Of a stretch of DNA of 64,000 nucleotides, positions 44,262 to 55,639 are shown in pieces; position 1 is the first letter of the stretch, and every line of letters begins with the position of its first letter. The stretch spans positions 218,494,624 to 218,558,623 of the forward strand of contig NC_053389.1 of assembly GCF_905171765.1 (NCBI RefSeq), given 5' to 3'. The position numbers were made by a program, and so were the translations under genes. The notes under the pieces were generated by a model. It was not told where the DNA came from and made no database searches. It was given only the letters and a program-made list of their open reading frames with translations. The DNA comes from Bufo bufo. Its lineage: Eukaryota; Chordata; Amphibia; Anura; Bufonidae.

Positions 44262-44560
44262 TTAAAAGTGCTTCAGGCATCTGCTTTTGCGTTTGTGAAC
44301 GGTCATATTTTCCCGCTGCAAAAACCAGCAGTAGTCCCCCATCATGTTGGGATTCCAGCGGCCTTGATACCTGTTCTCCATTGTAGAAATATCTTTATGG
44401 AACCGCTCCCCACGTTCGTCACTTACGTGTCCCAAATTGGGAGGGAAAAAGTCAAGATGGGAATGTAAGAAATGCACTTTCAATGACATTCGGCAGCCAA
44501 GTTGTTCATATGCTGTAAGCATGTTGTCTACTAATTCAGCATAGTTTGCAGCTATGTCAC
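44262..44560 (-). pseudogene. Fragment of an uncharacterised protein family often seen in repeats
   Basis: Minus-strand open frame with AELVDNMLTAYEQLGCRMSL, HFLHSHLDFFPPNLG, SDERGERFHKDI and MENRYQGRWNPNMMGDYCW. I recall closely similar blocks in many hypothetical proteins of invertebrates and fishes, scattered in repeat-rich contexts. I cannot name a function. Only the C-terminal portion is present. The frame stops near 44262 and is cut at 44561 by the start of the 353 bp tandem repeat. Confidence 0.6.
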
Positions 44561-45214
44561 CTTACATCACAAAAAGTACAACAGCAAGCGATCAAAAAGG
44601 TGTTTGCCCACCAAAATAGTACCAATATAACCGTCACCTCATCCCGCAAAAAATGAGCCCCTACCTGAGACAATCGCCCAAAAAAAAAAAAAACTATGCC
44701 TCAGAATATGGAGACACTAAAACATCATTTTTTTTGTTTGAAAAAAGCTGTTATAGTGTGAAACTTACATAAATAAAAAAAAGTATACATATTTGGTATC
44801 GCCGCGTTCGTATCGACCGGCTCTATAACAATATCACATGACCTAACCCCTCAGATGAACACCGTAAAAAAAAAAAAAAAAAACTGTGCTAAATAAACAA
44901 TTTTTGGTCACCTTACATCACAAAAAGTGTAATAGCAAGCGATCAAAAAGTCATATGCAACCCAAAATAGTGTCAATCAAACCGTCATCTCATCCCGCAA
45001 AAAATGAGACCCTACCTAAGATAATCGCCCACAAAACTGAAAAAACTATGTATTTATTTTTTATAAAAATACGTTTAGGAGCATAAAAAGTATATAGTAG
45101 TTCTAAGGATGTAGAAGTTCTAGAGGATGAGATTCGAAATTATATATAAGAATCTTCTGAGGGATAAAGTTCAAAAATTAATAGAATAAAAAATATATAA
45201 GATTATAGGCAGCG

Positions 45215-48073
45215 GTGGAGGAATATAACACATGGCAAGACAGACTCTGCAAAAGCCTAGATAAATTAGAACAAGAAATCATGGACAGAAAAATAAAAAA
45301 ACTCAGATACACATTTGACAAAGTTCACACTATAAAAAAGTTCCCACAAGAAAGTAATAGACAATTAGACCAAAATGAGCCTGAAACAACACAATCAATC
45401 CACAATATTCCGACCACCAACCGATTTGAAATCCTATCCAACGAGCATTTTTTAGACAAAACCCCCCCCACCACAGGCCACGAACCAGGAAGACAACACA
45501 TCCTTCCCCACCGAGAACACAACGCCCCGCCTCCCCATCTGCACACCAATACAATCTGAGAAACAAACAAGAATACTACAACCAAGAACACACACCACGC
45601 CAATACTACAAATCTCCACAAACACAGTACCAACACACAAACCACAACCACAGACAAGAGAACCCACGGAGACAACACCACAAACAACAGACACAAGAAG
45701 AAAGAACAAGACATGGAGAGGACAACGAAAAAAGAAAATACCCCAACAGATATTAGAAGAACCAATAACCACAAAAAATGATAATAACACAGTAATAAAT
45801 CTCAGCACAAAAAATCTGACACCACCACAACTGAACCTCCTAAACAAAGGATTAAAATTTGCCCCAACCACAAAAATAGACAAATTCCACACTTTCATTG
45901 GAATAGAAAAATTTATCCGAAAACTATGTTTAAAAAAATACTTCATGAAAAACCCAATCACATCAAACACAACAACAGTCACTACCCACAAACACACAGA
46001 ACTGAAACCTAAATCAACCAAATTTCCCAGACAAGAAATCAGCCAAGAAATAGCGACATTCAGAAAGTGCGTAGAATCCGACATCAGACAAATAAAACAC
46101 AGGAATAAAAAAATCAGAAATAACCTATCCAACCAAGAAATCCATGCAATCAAACAACTACAAACACAGAAAGATATCATCATCCGCCCCGCAGACAAAG
46201 GTGGAGCAACTGTAGTTTTAGACAAAGGACAATACGAAAGGGAATGCCTCAGACTACTGTCAGACAACACCACATCACTCAGAAACTCAGTAAAGACCCC
46301 ATCAACTCATACGGCCAAATACTGACAGACTACTGCCAGAAAGGACTAGAAAACGATTTTTTACTTGAACACGAAGCCAAATTCATTCTAAATACACAAC
46401 AAAGACTCCCCATTTTTTACTGCTTACCCAAAGTCCACAAAAGTTTAGAGAACCCACCAGGCCGCCCAATAATCTCCGGCATTGGATCATTCACATCAAA
46501 CCTTTCACAACACATTGACAGATTACTCCAACCAGTCGTCAAAAACACAAACACATACATTAAAGACAGCACACAGATAATTAAAATAATGGAAACCCTT
46601 GAGTACAACCCAGACTGGATCCTGGGCACCCTAGACGTCCAGTCTCTATACACGATAATAGACCACAAACACGGGATTGAAGCAATGACAACGCAACTAG
46701 AAAAGAGTAACGAATTCAAAAAAGCCCAAATAGGCTACATAGCCGAGGGTGTGGAACTAATCCTAGGGCACAACTATTTTTCCTTTGACTCCGCCTACTA
46801 CCTACAAGTCAGGGGCACAGCCATGGGCACCAGATTCGCCCCTAGCTACGCAAACCTTTTTATGGCACAATGGGAGGATGAACATATACTGCACCGGCTA
46901 GGGACGGATCTGGTGCTATGGAAACGCTACATCGACGACGTGGTCTTCATTTGGCGGAAAAGTGAAACTGACTTGAAAAAATTCCTGGAAGATATAAACA
47001 ACAACCAAATAAACCTACAATTCACAGCCAACACAAACAAAACAGAAATAGAATTCCTGGATCTAAACATCAAAGTAGAAAACAATAAACTTACATGCTG
47101 CACCTTTCATAAACCGACAGCAAAAAACAGCTTCATTCTCTACTCCAGCTGCCACCTCCCAAGATGGCTCAACAATATACCTGAGAGCCAATTTAGACGC
47201 CTGAGACGAAACTGCACTAAAGATGACACATTTGAAAAAGAAGCTGAGACACTAAAAGCACAATTCATTGAAAAAGAATACCCTACAACCAAAATCGAGA
47301 CATCCCTGACAAAGGTAAGGAAACTCAACAGAACTTCATTCTTCAATGACAAACCCGAAAACAAATCAAAAACACAAACACAAATAAATGAAACCCCAAA
47401 GCTAATACTACCCTTCAGCTCACAACACAAAAGTATTGAAAAAATCATCAATACCCACTGGCACCACATCCAAAAGGACAAAATGATAGGCCCCTCCATC
47501 TCCACAAAACCTCACATCATATACACAAGGGCCCCAAACCTAGGCCTGAAAATTGCACCGTCTGTCAAAACACAACAGAAAAAACAAAATCTCACAATAA
47601 ACACATGGCAAAAACTCAAAGGATTCTACAGATGCAACCAATGCTCCAATTGTAAAATCACCTCATTCCAGAAAAAAACTGAGAGAGTACAATCTACAAC
47701 CACAACACTAGAACATGAAATAAAAGAATTCCTCACCTGCAGTAGCACAAACTTAATCTACATCATTACCTGTCCCTGTAAAAAACAATACATTGGTAGA
47801 ACAAAAAGGACTCTAAAAAAACGTATATCAGAACACATAAACAATATCAAGAAAGGTTTTGAAACCCACTCACTCTCCAAACATTTCAAAACACATCACA
47901 AACAAGACCCATCTGGATTATCATTTGCAGCACTGGAAAAGGTAAAAACAGACTGGAGAGGAGGAAATCACATAGCCAAGATGTCCCGTATTGAATCAAA
48001 ATTCATTTTTGAGTTCAACACAATCATACCAGGAGGCCTAAACGCTGACTTCGAACTATTTGGGTTCCTATAA
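45215..48073 (+). pseudogene. PLE B polyprotein, N-terminal part frameshifted
   Basis: Reading from 45215: N-terminal piece with NRFEILSNEHFLDKTP (to 45559), a frame change in a C-rich tract near 45530, low-complexity Gln/His/Asn/Arg text, another frame change near 45750, then VINLSTKNL...KIDKFHTFIGIEKFIR and RPADKGGATVVLDKGQYE (45795-46260). A third change near 46275 leads into the long RT-endonuclease frame. PLE A pieces align across each break. About three frameshifts and no in-frame stop thus separate this copy from a continuous ORF; it is less damaged than PLE A. Confidence 0.85.
46244..48073 (+). CDS. PLE B reverse transcriptase plus GIY-YIG endonuclease, long open frame
   Basis: 609 codons; the first 14 or so are out-of-frame relic before KLSKDPINSYG. 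Conserved RT blocks: QRLPIFYCLPKVHK (53-66), GRPIISGI (73-80), motif A TLDVQSLYTII (129-139), motif B GTAMGTRFAPSYANLF (191-206), motif C YIDDVVF (229-235). Downstream are THWHHI, a cysteine cluster CNQCSNC, and the endonuclease with LIYIITCPC and QYIGRTKRTLKKRISEH. C-terminus ELFGFL. Penelope-like elements pair this RT with a GIY-YIG nuclease instead of an AP or RLE nuclease. The domain core is intact, although no initiation site is credible. Confidence 0.9.
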   Translation: MPQTTVRQHHITQKLSKDPINSYGQILTDYCQKGLENDFLLEHEAKFILNTQQRLPIFYCLPKVHKSLENPPGRPIISGIGSFTSNLSQHIDRLLQPVVKNTNTYIKDSTQIIKIMETLEYNPDWILGTLDVQSLYTIIDHKHGIEAMTTQLEKSNEFKKAQIGYIAEGVELILGHNYFSFDSAYYLQVRGTAMGTRFAPSYANLFMAQWEDEHILHRLGTDLVLWKRYIDDVVFIWRKSETDLKKFLEDINNNQINLQFTANTNKTEIEFLDLNIKVENNKLTCCTFHKPTAKNSFILYSSCHLPRWLNNIPESQFRRLRRNCTKDDTFEKEAETLKAQFIEKEYPTTKIETSLTKVRKLNRTSFFNDKPENKSKTQTQINETPKLILPFSSQHKSIEKIINTHWHHIQKDKMIGPSISTKPHIIYTRAPNLGLKIAPSVKTQQKKQNLTINTWQKLKGFYRCNQCSNCKITSFQKKTERVQSTTTTLEHEIKEFLTCSSTNLIYIITCPCKKQYIGRTKRTLKKRISEHINNIKKGFETHSLSKHFKTHHKQDPSGLSFAALEKVKTDWRGGNHIAKMSRIESKFIFEFNTIIPGGLNADFELFGFL

Positions 48074-49696
48074 ACTATCCCAGAGTGGCTGCCCCTGTTT
48101 GACTCTCAGTAGGCGTCCGGCTGCATACCAGCACCCCTACTGACACTCGATACCTGGTCGCCACCCCACAAAGCCAAAAGAAAAAGAAAAGAGAAAAAAA
48201 AGGAAAAACCAATACTAAACACCACTCAAAGATGAGAAACCCACCACTCCAAGGCCAAACGGAAACTGCAGAACCCAAGATTGGACCCCACAATTGGATC
48301 CAAAAACATGCAGCGATGCCACAAGAGATCCCAATATAGACCCCCAGACACCACGACCAGCAATCTAAACAAACATACCACTGACAGAACACAACACACC
48401 AAAACTAAAAACCGCATCCAAAACTAAAAACCGCAACTAAAAACCGCATCCAAAATTAAAAACCACATCCAAAATTGACAAAAAAGAGCAAAACCACATA
48501 GGACTACACAAACAAAGAGGCCAATCACTTAACCAGCACCCAACACACGTCACCACCCACACACATTCCCCAATAACACAGCAGCACCGCTAGAAAGCAC
48601 ACAAACACAAATAAAAACAATATAAACCACACCAGGTTCCCAAAACCACAGTACCAGCACCACACTAGAGAGCACCCCAGACACTGTACACACGCACCAC
48701 CAGAACCTGCACAAACTATAACAAAAACGCATCACTGAAAAACGCACTAAAAACGCACCAATGGAAAAACGCACCATAGAAACGCAGAGGCTCCGCAAGA
48801 AAACACACAAACAAAAACACAAGAACCTCCACATGGATTCTCAGACACCAGTAATCCAAAATACACACCACAGATACAACACCAATGGATCCCCAAAAAA
48901 CCGCATCCAAATCCTGGACCAAATTGAGCAAAATGAGCAAAAACCAGATAGAACAACCAGCACACCACCACATACTTATTCCCACACACACACCTAGGAT
49001 GGAACGCACCACCCCAACCACCCACACCACTGTCCACCAAAGTCACCACACACACCCCACACCCCGCAAAAAATCATGATCACTGCAACCCAAAAATGCA
49101 ACGACAAAAAAACGCACCAGAAAACGCAACAATACCGCAGGGCAACAAAAACCACATGAAGGCCCCCTAAACATTAAGGACACACGGATAGCACAACGCA
49201 CGGACAAAATACCGCAGAAAAATCCCAACACTTCAGAAAAATCCTAACACTGCAGAAAAACCCAAAAACACAGAATCCAGCTCAAATCAGAGATCACAAA
49301 ACTATTAAAGAATAAACCACCGAAAACACAGAGCATCAAAAGAAAAACTACAGCACCCAAACCAGGGTCCCCAAACAGGCCCACACATATAGAAATGATC
49401 ATCCAGCAGAAAACACAACGGCACCGCAACAAACATAGATATTGAAAACACCCACAGAACTAAGATTAAACCAGTAAGGACATTAAACCGCAGCGAGGTG
49501 GGCTGAGAGATATATATATATATATGTATATAAAGAATGTGTATATAAAGAGTAAACAAAAGAAGATATCCGACTAGTACTTACCCAGATCTTCGATGGT
49601 ACCAGCATACAAAAAAGTCTGGACCATACAAAACGAGATCCAGTCCAGGTCTTTGCAAGATCCACCAGCAGCATAAAAGGTAATACACGGCAGTCA
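48074..49696 (+). other. PLE B A/C-rich 3' region
   Basis: Very biased composition with motifs such as AAAACCGCATCC, AACGCACC and CACACACCAC repeated loosely, and a short TA repeat near 49511-49524. It looks like degenerate simple repeats within the 3' untranslated region. Open frames on the minus strand are a by-product of the scarcity of T on this strand. Confidence 0.6.
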
Positions 49697-49754
49697 GAGG
49701 GCTACCACTGATGAAGAAGGCAGCTAAGTCCTTCGAAACGCGTCTGGTGACCTC
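49697..49754 (+). ncRNA. Hammerhead ribozyme motif in PLE B
   Basis: Core CTGATGA (49708-49714), stem II GAAGG...CCTTC, GAAA (49735-49738), minimal stem III, and cleavage triplet GTC ending at 49744. Stem I pairs ACCA with TGGT next to the core and GAGG with CCTC further out, across an internal loop. All invariant core bases are present. Location in the 3' region parallels the motif in PLE A. Hammerheads in Penelope-like elements are established; self-cleavage of this copy is inferred. Confidence 0.85.
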
Positions 49755-51299
49755 CCTCTATTAACTGCCAAAAGAATTCTACCCTGGAAGCGCTTCCCAA
49801 CAACCGACAAAGACCCCCAGCGAAAGTCTTCAACCAAGTCCGACTAGGACAAGCGAGACGCCAAAGAAGTGACGTCATACCCACGCGGCACGCCGAGAAG
49901 ACCGGGAAACAGACACAACAGAGCGCATTGAGATCGCTCCAAAAGCCGGGACATCCAAAACCTCACAAAGAAGGTACACAGTCAGGGTGCAGCTCTTTCC
50001 AATGTGTGGGACGCCACACTAAGCCCAGCACCTGACTGCTACAAACTTTTTCATTTTTATTCATATATTTATATATGTTTTTTTCGTTTATATATACCTT
50101 TATACATACCTTTTTACTTATCTTTTTCCGGTCTGCCTATACATTTTTACTCCCACATTTTTTCATTTTGATGAACTGTACACAAATGGACAGAGCCATA
50201 TATTGTACCTACAGTAGGTGAAAACTACCACCAGACAACCACTGTATTGTCACCACCTGACAATCACCGCATTGTCACACTGCCGCCTGCGCAATTTCTA
50301 CTGTGCACCTCCACCGCTGCCTATGATCTTATATATTTTTTATTCTATTAATTTTTGAACTTTATCCCTCAGAAGATTCTTATATATAATTTCGAATCTC
50401 ATCCTCTAGAACTTCTACATCCTTAGAACTACTATATACTTTTTATGCTCCTAAACGTATTTTTATAAAAAATAAATACATTTTTTAATACCATCTGTGT
50501 ACACTGCTTACTTAGCGTTACTGATAGATGTAGAGTGCCGGTCCTTCACTATATACATTACTGTTATAAACCGCCTTTTCTGACCGGGTGAGTCAGTTCA
50601 GAACCAGAGCACCTACCCATTGTATAGACCAGGTGAGCCACCAATAACCCACCTTTCTTCTTCTGAAAAAACTATGGCTCTCAGAATTTGAAGACACTAA
50701 AACATGATTTTTTTTTTTGTTTCAAAAATTATATTATTGCGTAAAACTTACATAAATAAAAAAAAGTATACACATTAGGTATTGCCGCGTCCGTATTGAC
50801 CGGCTCTATAAAAATATCACATGACCTAACCCCTCAGATGAACACCGTAAAAATGTTTAAATAAAAACTGTGCTAAATAAACAATTTTTTGGCACCTTAC
50901 ATCACAAAAAAGGTAATAGCAAGCGATCAAAAAGTCACACGCACCCCAAAATAGTGCCAATAAAACCGTCATCTCATCCTGCAAAAATCATACCCTACCC
51001 AAGGTAATCGCCCAAAAACTGATAAACTTATGGCTCTCAGACTATGGAAACACTAAAACATGATTTTTTTTTTTTGCTTCAAAAATTAAATCATTTTGTA
51101 AAACTTACATAAATAAAAAAAAGTATACATATTAGGTATCGCCGCGTCTGTATCGACCGGCTCTATAAAAATATCACATGACCTAACCCCTCAGATGAAT
51201 GTTGTAAATAACAAAAAATAAAAACGGTGCCAAAACAGCAATTTCTTGTTATCTTGCCTCACAAAAAGTGTAATATAGAGCAACCAAAAATCATATGTA

Positions 51300-52318
51300 C
51301 CCTAAACTAGTACCAACAATACTGCCACCCTATCCCGTAGTTTCTAAAATGGGGCCACTTTTTGGGAGTTTCTACTATAGGGGTGCATCAGGGGGGCTTC
51401 AAATGGGACATGGTGTCAAAAAAACCAGTCCAGCAAAATCTGCCTTCCAAAAACCGTATGGCATTCCTTTCCTTCTGCGCCCTGCCGTGTTCCCGTACAG
51501 CTGTTTACGACCACGGAAAAAAAATATTAAAATGGAAAATCTGCCAAAAAATTGAAATTCTGAAATTTCATCTCCATTTGCCAATAACTCTTGTGGAACA
51601 CCTAAAGGGTTAACGATGTTTGTAAAATCTGTTCTAAATACCTTGAGGGGTGTAGTTTCTTAGATGGTGTCACTTTTATGGAGTTTCTACTCTAGGTTTG
51701 CATCAGGGGGGCTTCAAATGGGACATGGTGTCAAAATAACCAGTCCAGCAAAACCTGCCTTCCAAAAACCGTATGGCATTCCTTTCCTTCTGCGCCCTGC
51801 CGTGTGCCCGTACAGCGGTTTACGACCACATATGGGGTGTTTCTGTAAACTACAGAATCAGGGCCATAAATATTGAGTTTGGTTTGGCTGTTAACCCTTG
51901 CTTTGTAACCGGAAAAAATTTATTAAAATGGAAAATCTGCCCAAAAAGTGAAATTTTGAAATTTTATCTCTATTTTCCATTAATTCTTGTGGAACACCTA
52001 AAGGGTAAACGACGTTTGTAAAATCAGTTTTGAATACCTTGAGGGGTGTAGTTTCTTAGATGGGGTCACTTTTATGGAGTTTCTACTATAGGGGTGCATC
52101 AGAGGGCTTCAAATGGGACATGGGTGTCAAAAAAAACAGTCCAGCAAAACCTGCCTTCCAAAAACCGTATAGCATTCCTTTCCTTCTGCGTCCTGCCGTG
52201 TGCCTGTACAGCGGTTTACGACCACATATGGGGTGTTTCTGTAAACTACAGAATCAGGGCCATAAATATTAGGTTTGGTTTGGCTGTTAACCCTTGCTTT
52301 GTAACTGGAAAAAAATTA
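51300..52318. repeat. Diverged 395 bp-type monomers, left flank
   Basis: About two and a half copies of the monomer that makes up the array at 56-60 kb (TTTCTTAGATGGGGTCACTT at 51660 and 52056, 396 bp apart; AAACCGTATGGCATTCC; ACCACATATGGGGTGTTTCT). The sequence is interrupted at TTAA (52319-52322) by the piggyBac element and resumes at 60967. Short frames here are shadows. Confidence 0.85.
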
Positions 52319-53359
52319 TTAACCCCTTAAGGACCTAGGACGTACCGGTACGCCCTATTTCCCGAGTCCTTAAGGACCTAGGACGTACCGGTACGCCCTA
52401 TTTCCCGAGTCCTTAAGGACCGAGGACGTACCGGTACGTCCTGACTTAAAATCGGAACTCCGGCGCCGCAGGGGTTAATCGGAACGGGATTTCGGCTGAA
52501 ATCATTCAGCCGGCATCCCGTAACAATGCAGGGGGGGGTCATTTGACCCCCCCGTATCGGCGATCGCAGAAAACCGCAGGTCAATTCAGACCTGCGGTTT
52601 TCTGCGTTTCCGGTCCATTCGGGTGTCCTGTGACCCGATGAACCGGAAAAAGACTGCGATCGGTGGCGTAATTATACACCACCTATCGCAGTCCGAGGAT
52701 TTGGAGAGGCGGTGCTGGCCCTGGTGCTGAATGCCGCTGTCCAGGGTGCTGATTGGTGCAGGGGAGAGAGGCGCGAGATTCAAACTTCCTGCGCTCCTCT
52801 CTCCCCTCCTCTTCCTGTCCAGCACCCTGACCGTGCAGCACCGTCCAGAACGAGCTCCTGTGTCCCCCTAATCGGCATCCATCACCCTCCTGCACCCATC
52901 GCCACCCAGGTAGGTTAGGGTCAGTGAGGGAGAGGCACCGTTAGGCAGGGAAAGAAGGGAAAAGTAAGTTAGAAAAAAAAAAAAAAAAGTACTTTTATTC
53001 CAAACTTCCAAACTTCCATCTAACCCTAACCCAGACCCCTCCTGCCACTTGCCCCCCCACCCACCCCCCACCAGCCACTTCCCCCCCCCCCACCTGCCTC
53101 CCCCCCCCACCCACCCCCCACCAGCACCCCCCACCCCCCACTCACCACCACTTTTTTTTTTCTGCGTGCGCTGACTGGCCGGCACTTTTTAGCGTCCGTC
53201 CACTGTTAGCGCATCGCCCGCCCCACCACCCCACCGACCGCTGATCAGCGTTGTACCGCTGATCAGCAAGTTTTAACTTTTTTTTTTTCTAACACTTGCC
53301 CATTTTTTTGCCTGGACTTTTTAGTACGCGAACACCCGTTGCCCCCACACACACGCACA

Positions 53360-53369
53360 TATAATAAAG
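53360..53369 (+). promoter_or_regulatory. TATA-like box of the piggyBac transposase
   Basis: ATATAATAAA lies about 40 bp upstream of the ATG at 53406. It is the only AT-rich motif in a C/A-rich 5' region, which makes it a plausible core promoter. Confidence 0.45.
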
Positions 53370-53405
53370 TTTGCCACACACGCACACCTACACGCACACA
53401 CACCC

Positions 53406-55205
53406 ATGGCCCACCGGATGTTCTCGGCCGAGGAGGCATACGCCCAGATTGCCTCCGACTCTGAGAGCCCCAGTGAGGATGAGGATGACCCCACATTCCT
53501 TTTGTCATCCGCATCCTCCTCATCATCATCTGATGACGATGAGCCACCAAGGCGGCGGAGACGCCGCCAGGCGGAGCCAGGGGCCCCACATGCTAGGGAT
53601 CCTGTGGCCCACCCTAGTACGAGCCGCCCTGGGGTTCGTACTGGTTTCCCGGCCCACCAAATAAGTCCACCGGAGCCCCCTGCCGATGAACTTAGCTGGT
53701 GTCCCCCAGTGGACTTTGAGCCTGAGATTCCGGATTTTGCTGGCAATCCTGGAATCCAGATTCCCACAGTGGGGTTTACTGAAATAGACTATTTTAGTTT
53801 TTTTTTCAGTAACTCACTGGTGAATTTGATGGTGGAGCAGACGAATCTGTACGCCCAACAGTTCGTCGCTCAAAACCCAGGCTCAGTTTTGGCTAGACCC
53901 GGTGGCTGGACGCCGGTCAGTGCAGCCGAAATGAGGACATTTTGGGGCCTCGTGCTGCATATGGGTCTAGTCCAAAAACCCAGTGTCAGGCAATACTGGA
54001 GTGGGGACATACTCTACCAGACCCCACTGTACAGTATGGTCATGACACGTCACCGGTTTGAGGCCATCCGGAAATGTCTGCATTATTCCGATAATGCAGC
54101 ATGTCCCCCCCGAAGTGATCCTGCCTATGACCGGCTGTATAAGATACGGCCGGTCATCGATCACTTTGGGGCCACATTTCAGCAGGCCTACGTACCTGGA
54201 AGGGAGGTCGCGGTTGATGAGTCTCTCGTTGCGTTCAAGGGGAGACTCAGTTTCCGCCAATACATTCCCACAAAGCGGGCGAGGTATGGCGTGAAGCTAT
54301 ACAAAATTTGTGAGAGTGCCTCAGGGTACACTTACAAATTTCGTGTGTACGAGGGGCGAGATTCCCGTATTGAACCCCCAGAATGTCCCCCCACTCTGGG
54401 TGTTAGCGGGAAACTCGTGTGGGACCTTATGTACCCACTGCTGGATAATGGTTACCACTTGTACGTGGATAACTTTTATACCAGCATTCCCTTGTTCAGG
54501 TCCCTTGCCGCCAGATCCACGTTCGCTTGTGGGACCGTGCGGAAAAATCAACGCGGCCTCCCTGCCTACCCCCTCCAGGTACCTATCCCCAGGGGTGAGA
54601 CCCGTGCCCTTACCAGTGGAAACCTGTTGCTGGTCAGGTATAAGGACAAGAGGGATGTCCTTATGCTGTCCACAATCCACGGTAACGGCACCACCCCTGT
54701 CCCTGTGCGAGGTACCGCGGCAACGGTCCTCAAGCCCGATTGTATCGTCGACTACAATCGGTATATGGGAGGAGTTGATCTCTCTGATCAAGTCCTCACG
54801 CCATATAACGCCATGCGCAAAACCCGGGCATGGTACAAAAAAGTTGCGGTCTACTTGGTACAGGTTGCCATGTACAACTCTTTTGTACTATCCCGAAGCG
54901 CTGGCAGCACAGGGACATTCCTCCAGTTCTATGAGGCAGTCCTCAAAGACCTGATCTTTTCGGACCGGGAAAGAGCAGGCCGGAGTACCTCGGGAATTGG
55001 AGGCGCCCGGATCGTCCCTGGCCAACACTTTCCAGGTGTGGTCCCCCATACTGGAAAGAAGGGACGAACCCAAAAAAAGTGCAGAGTGTGTCACAAGAGG
55101 GGGATACGGAAGGACACCACTACTCAATGTGACACTTGCCCCGATCATCCGGGCCTCTGCATTATCAATTGCTTCAGGGAGTATCACACTTCCATGGAGT
55201 ACTAA
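53406..55205 (+). CDS. piggyBac transposase, intact
   Basis: 599 residues, usual for the family. N-terminus (1-60) is acidic and serine-rich followed by an arginine run (RRRRRR near 50), a likely disordered and nuclear-targeting region. The DDE_Tnp_1_7 core follows, with catalytic aspartates D271 (VAVDESLVAFKGR), D355 (LYVDNFYTS) and D458 (MGGVDLSDQ), the DDD triad of piggyBac. The C-terminal cysteine-rich domain has C559, C562, C575, C578, C585 and C589 (CRVC, CDTC, CIINC), which recognises element ends. No stop or frameshift. The enzyme excises and inserts at TTAA without footprints. The ATG start fits the TATA-like box. Shadows on other frames across this gene should be ignored. Confidence 0.96.
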   Translation: MAHRMFSAEEAYAQIASDSESPSEDEDDPTFLLSSASSSSSSDDDEPPRRRRRRQAEPGAPHARDPVAHPSTSRPGVRTGFPAHQISPPEPPADELSWCPPVDFEPEIPDFAGNPGIQIPTVGFTEIDYFSFFFSNSLVNLMVEQTNLYAQQFVAQNPGSVLARPGGWTPVSAAEMRTFWGLVLHMGLVQKPSVRQYWSGDILYQTPLYSMVMTRHRFEAIRKCLHYSDNAACPPRSDPAYDRLYKIRPVIDHFGATFQQAYVPGREVAVDESLVAFKGRLSFRQYIPTKRARYGVKLYKICESASGYTYKFRVYEGRDSRIEPPECPPTLGVSGKLVWDLMYPLLDNGYHLYVDNFYTSIPLFRSLAARSTFACGTVRKNQRGLPAYPLQVPIPRGETRALTSGNLLLVRYKDKRDVLMLSTIHGNGTTPVPVRGTAATVLKPDCIVDYNRYMGGVDLSDQVLTPYNAMRKTRAWYKKVAVYLVQVAMYNSFVLSRSAGSTGTFLQFYEAVLKDLIFSDRERAGRSTSGIGGARIVPGQHFPGVVPHTGKKGRTQKKCRVCHKRGIRKDTTTQCDTCPDHPGLCIINCFREYHTSMEY

Positions 55206-55311
55206 ATTTTTATAATCCTCAACAGTCCACTAGAGAACATAAAACACTATGGCTCTCAGACTTTGGAGACACGGAAACAATTTTTCTTTCCCCAAAAAAT
55301 ATTAGTTTTAG

Positions 55312-55455
55312 AGCAGGCATCCTCAAACTGCGGCCCTCCAGATGTTGTAAAACTATAACTCCCAGCATGCCCAGACAACCTACAGCCATCAGCAGGGCAT
55401 GGTGGGAATTGTAGTTTTACAATATCTGGAGGGCCGCAGTTTTAGGATGCCTGCT
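55312..55455. mobile_element. hAT-type MITE, 144 bp
   Basis: Arms AGCAGGCATCCTCAAACTGC and its near complement, with CAACTCCCAGCATGCCC-type inner text, a miniature hAT pattern widespread in vertebrates (recall). No convincing 8 bp duplication remains. It sits in the centre of a wider palindrome: GGCTCTCAGACTTTGGAGAC (55251) and GTCTCCAAAGTCTGAGAGCC (55460). Confidence 0.72.
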
Positions 55456-55639
55456 TAGTGTCTCCAAAGTCTGAGAGCCATACATATTGGGCATCGTCGC
55501 GTGCGTAAAAGTCGTCGCTATAAAAATAACTTTTGACCAAACGCCTCGGATGAACGGTGTTAAAAATATAAAATAAAAACTGTGCCAAAACACCAATTTT
55601 TGGGCAAAATTTCAATTTGAATCCATTTTGCCGGTAATA

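Larger units (their letters stand above)
45051..50662 (+). mobile_element. Neptune-like Penelope element PLE B, TSD of 14 bp
   Basis: Flanked by the perfect duplication CTGAAAAAACTATG (45037-45050, 50663-50676). Its first 171 bp are an inverted copy of sequence near the 3' end: 45048-45221 is the reverse complement of 50308-50481, 174 bp. The body has the coding region (45215-48073), a long A/C-rich 3' region, a hammerhead motif and a 3' end of about 900 bp. A 5' inversion plus variable-length duplication is the classic Penelope insertion pattern. Confidence 0.93.
44561..51300. repeat. Tandem repeat of about 353 bp, interrupted by PLE B
   Basis: Copies start with AACTATGGCTCTCAGAATTT-like text at 44692, 45044/50670 and 51025. 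Each carries CATATTAGGTATCGCCGCGT, CCTAACCCCTCAGATGAA and AATAGCAAGCGATCAAAAAG. PLE B (45051-50662) splits the middle copy. A diverged relative is found inside the piggyBac at 55246-55640, so the unit is part of this TTAA-element family. Confidence 0.78.

Noticed and set aside
45452..46273. Minus-strand 273-codon Val/Phe/Cys-rich frame
   Set aside because: Antisense to PLE B; the bias comes from the A/C-rich coding strand, and the same effect appears at 48.1-49.7 kb.
53263..53767. Minus-strand frames over the start of the piggyBac gene
   Set aside because: Shadows of a GC-rich coding strand; the plus-strand frame has the full transposase domain order.
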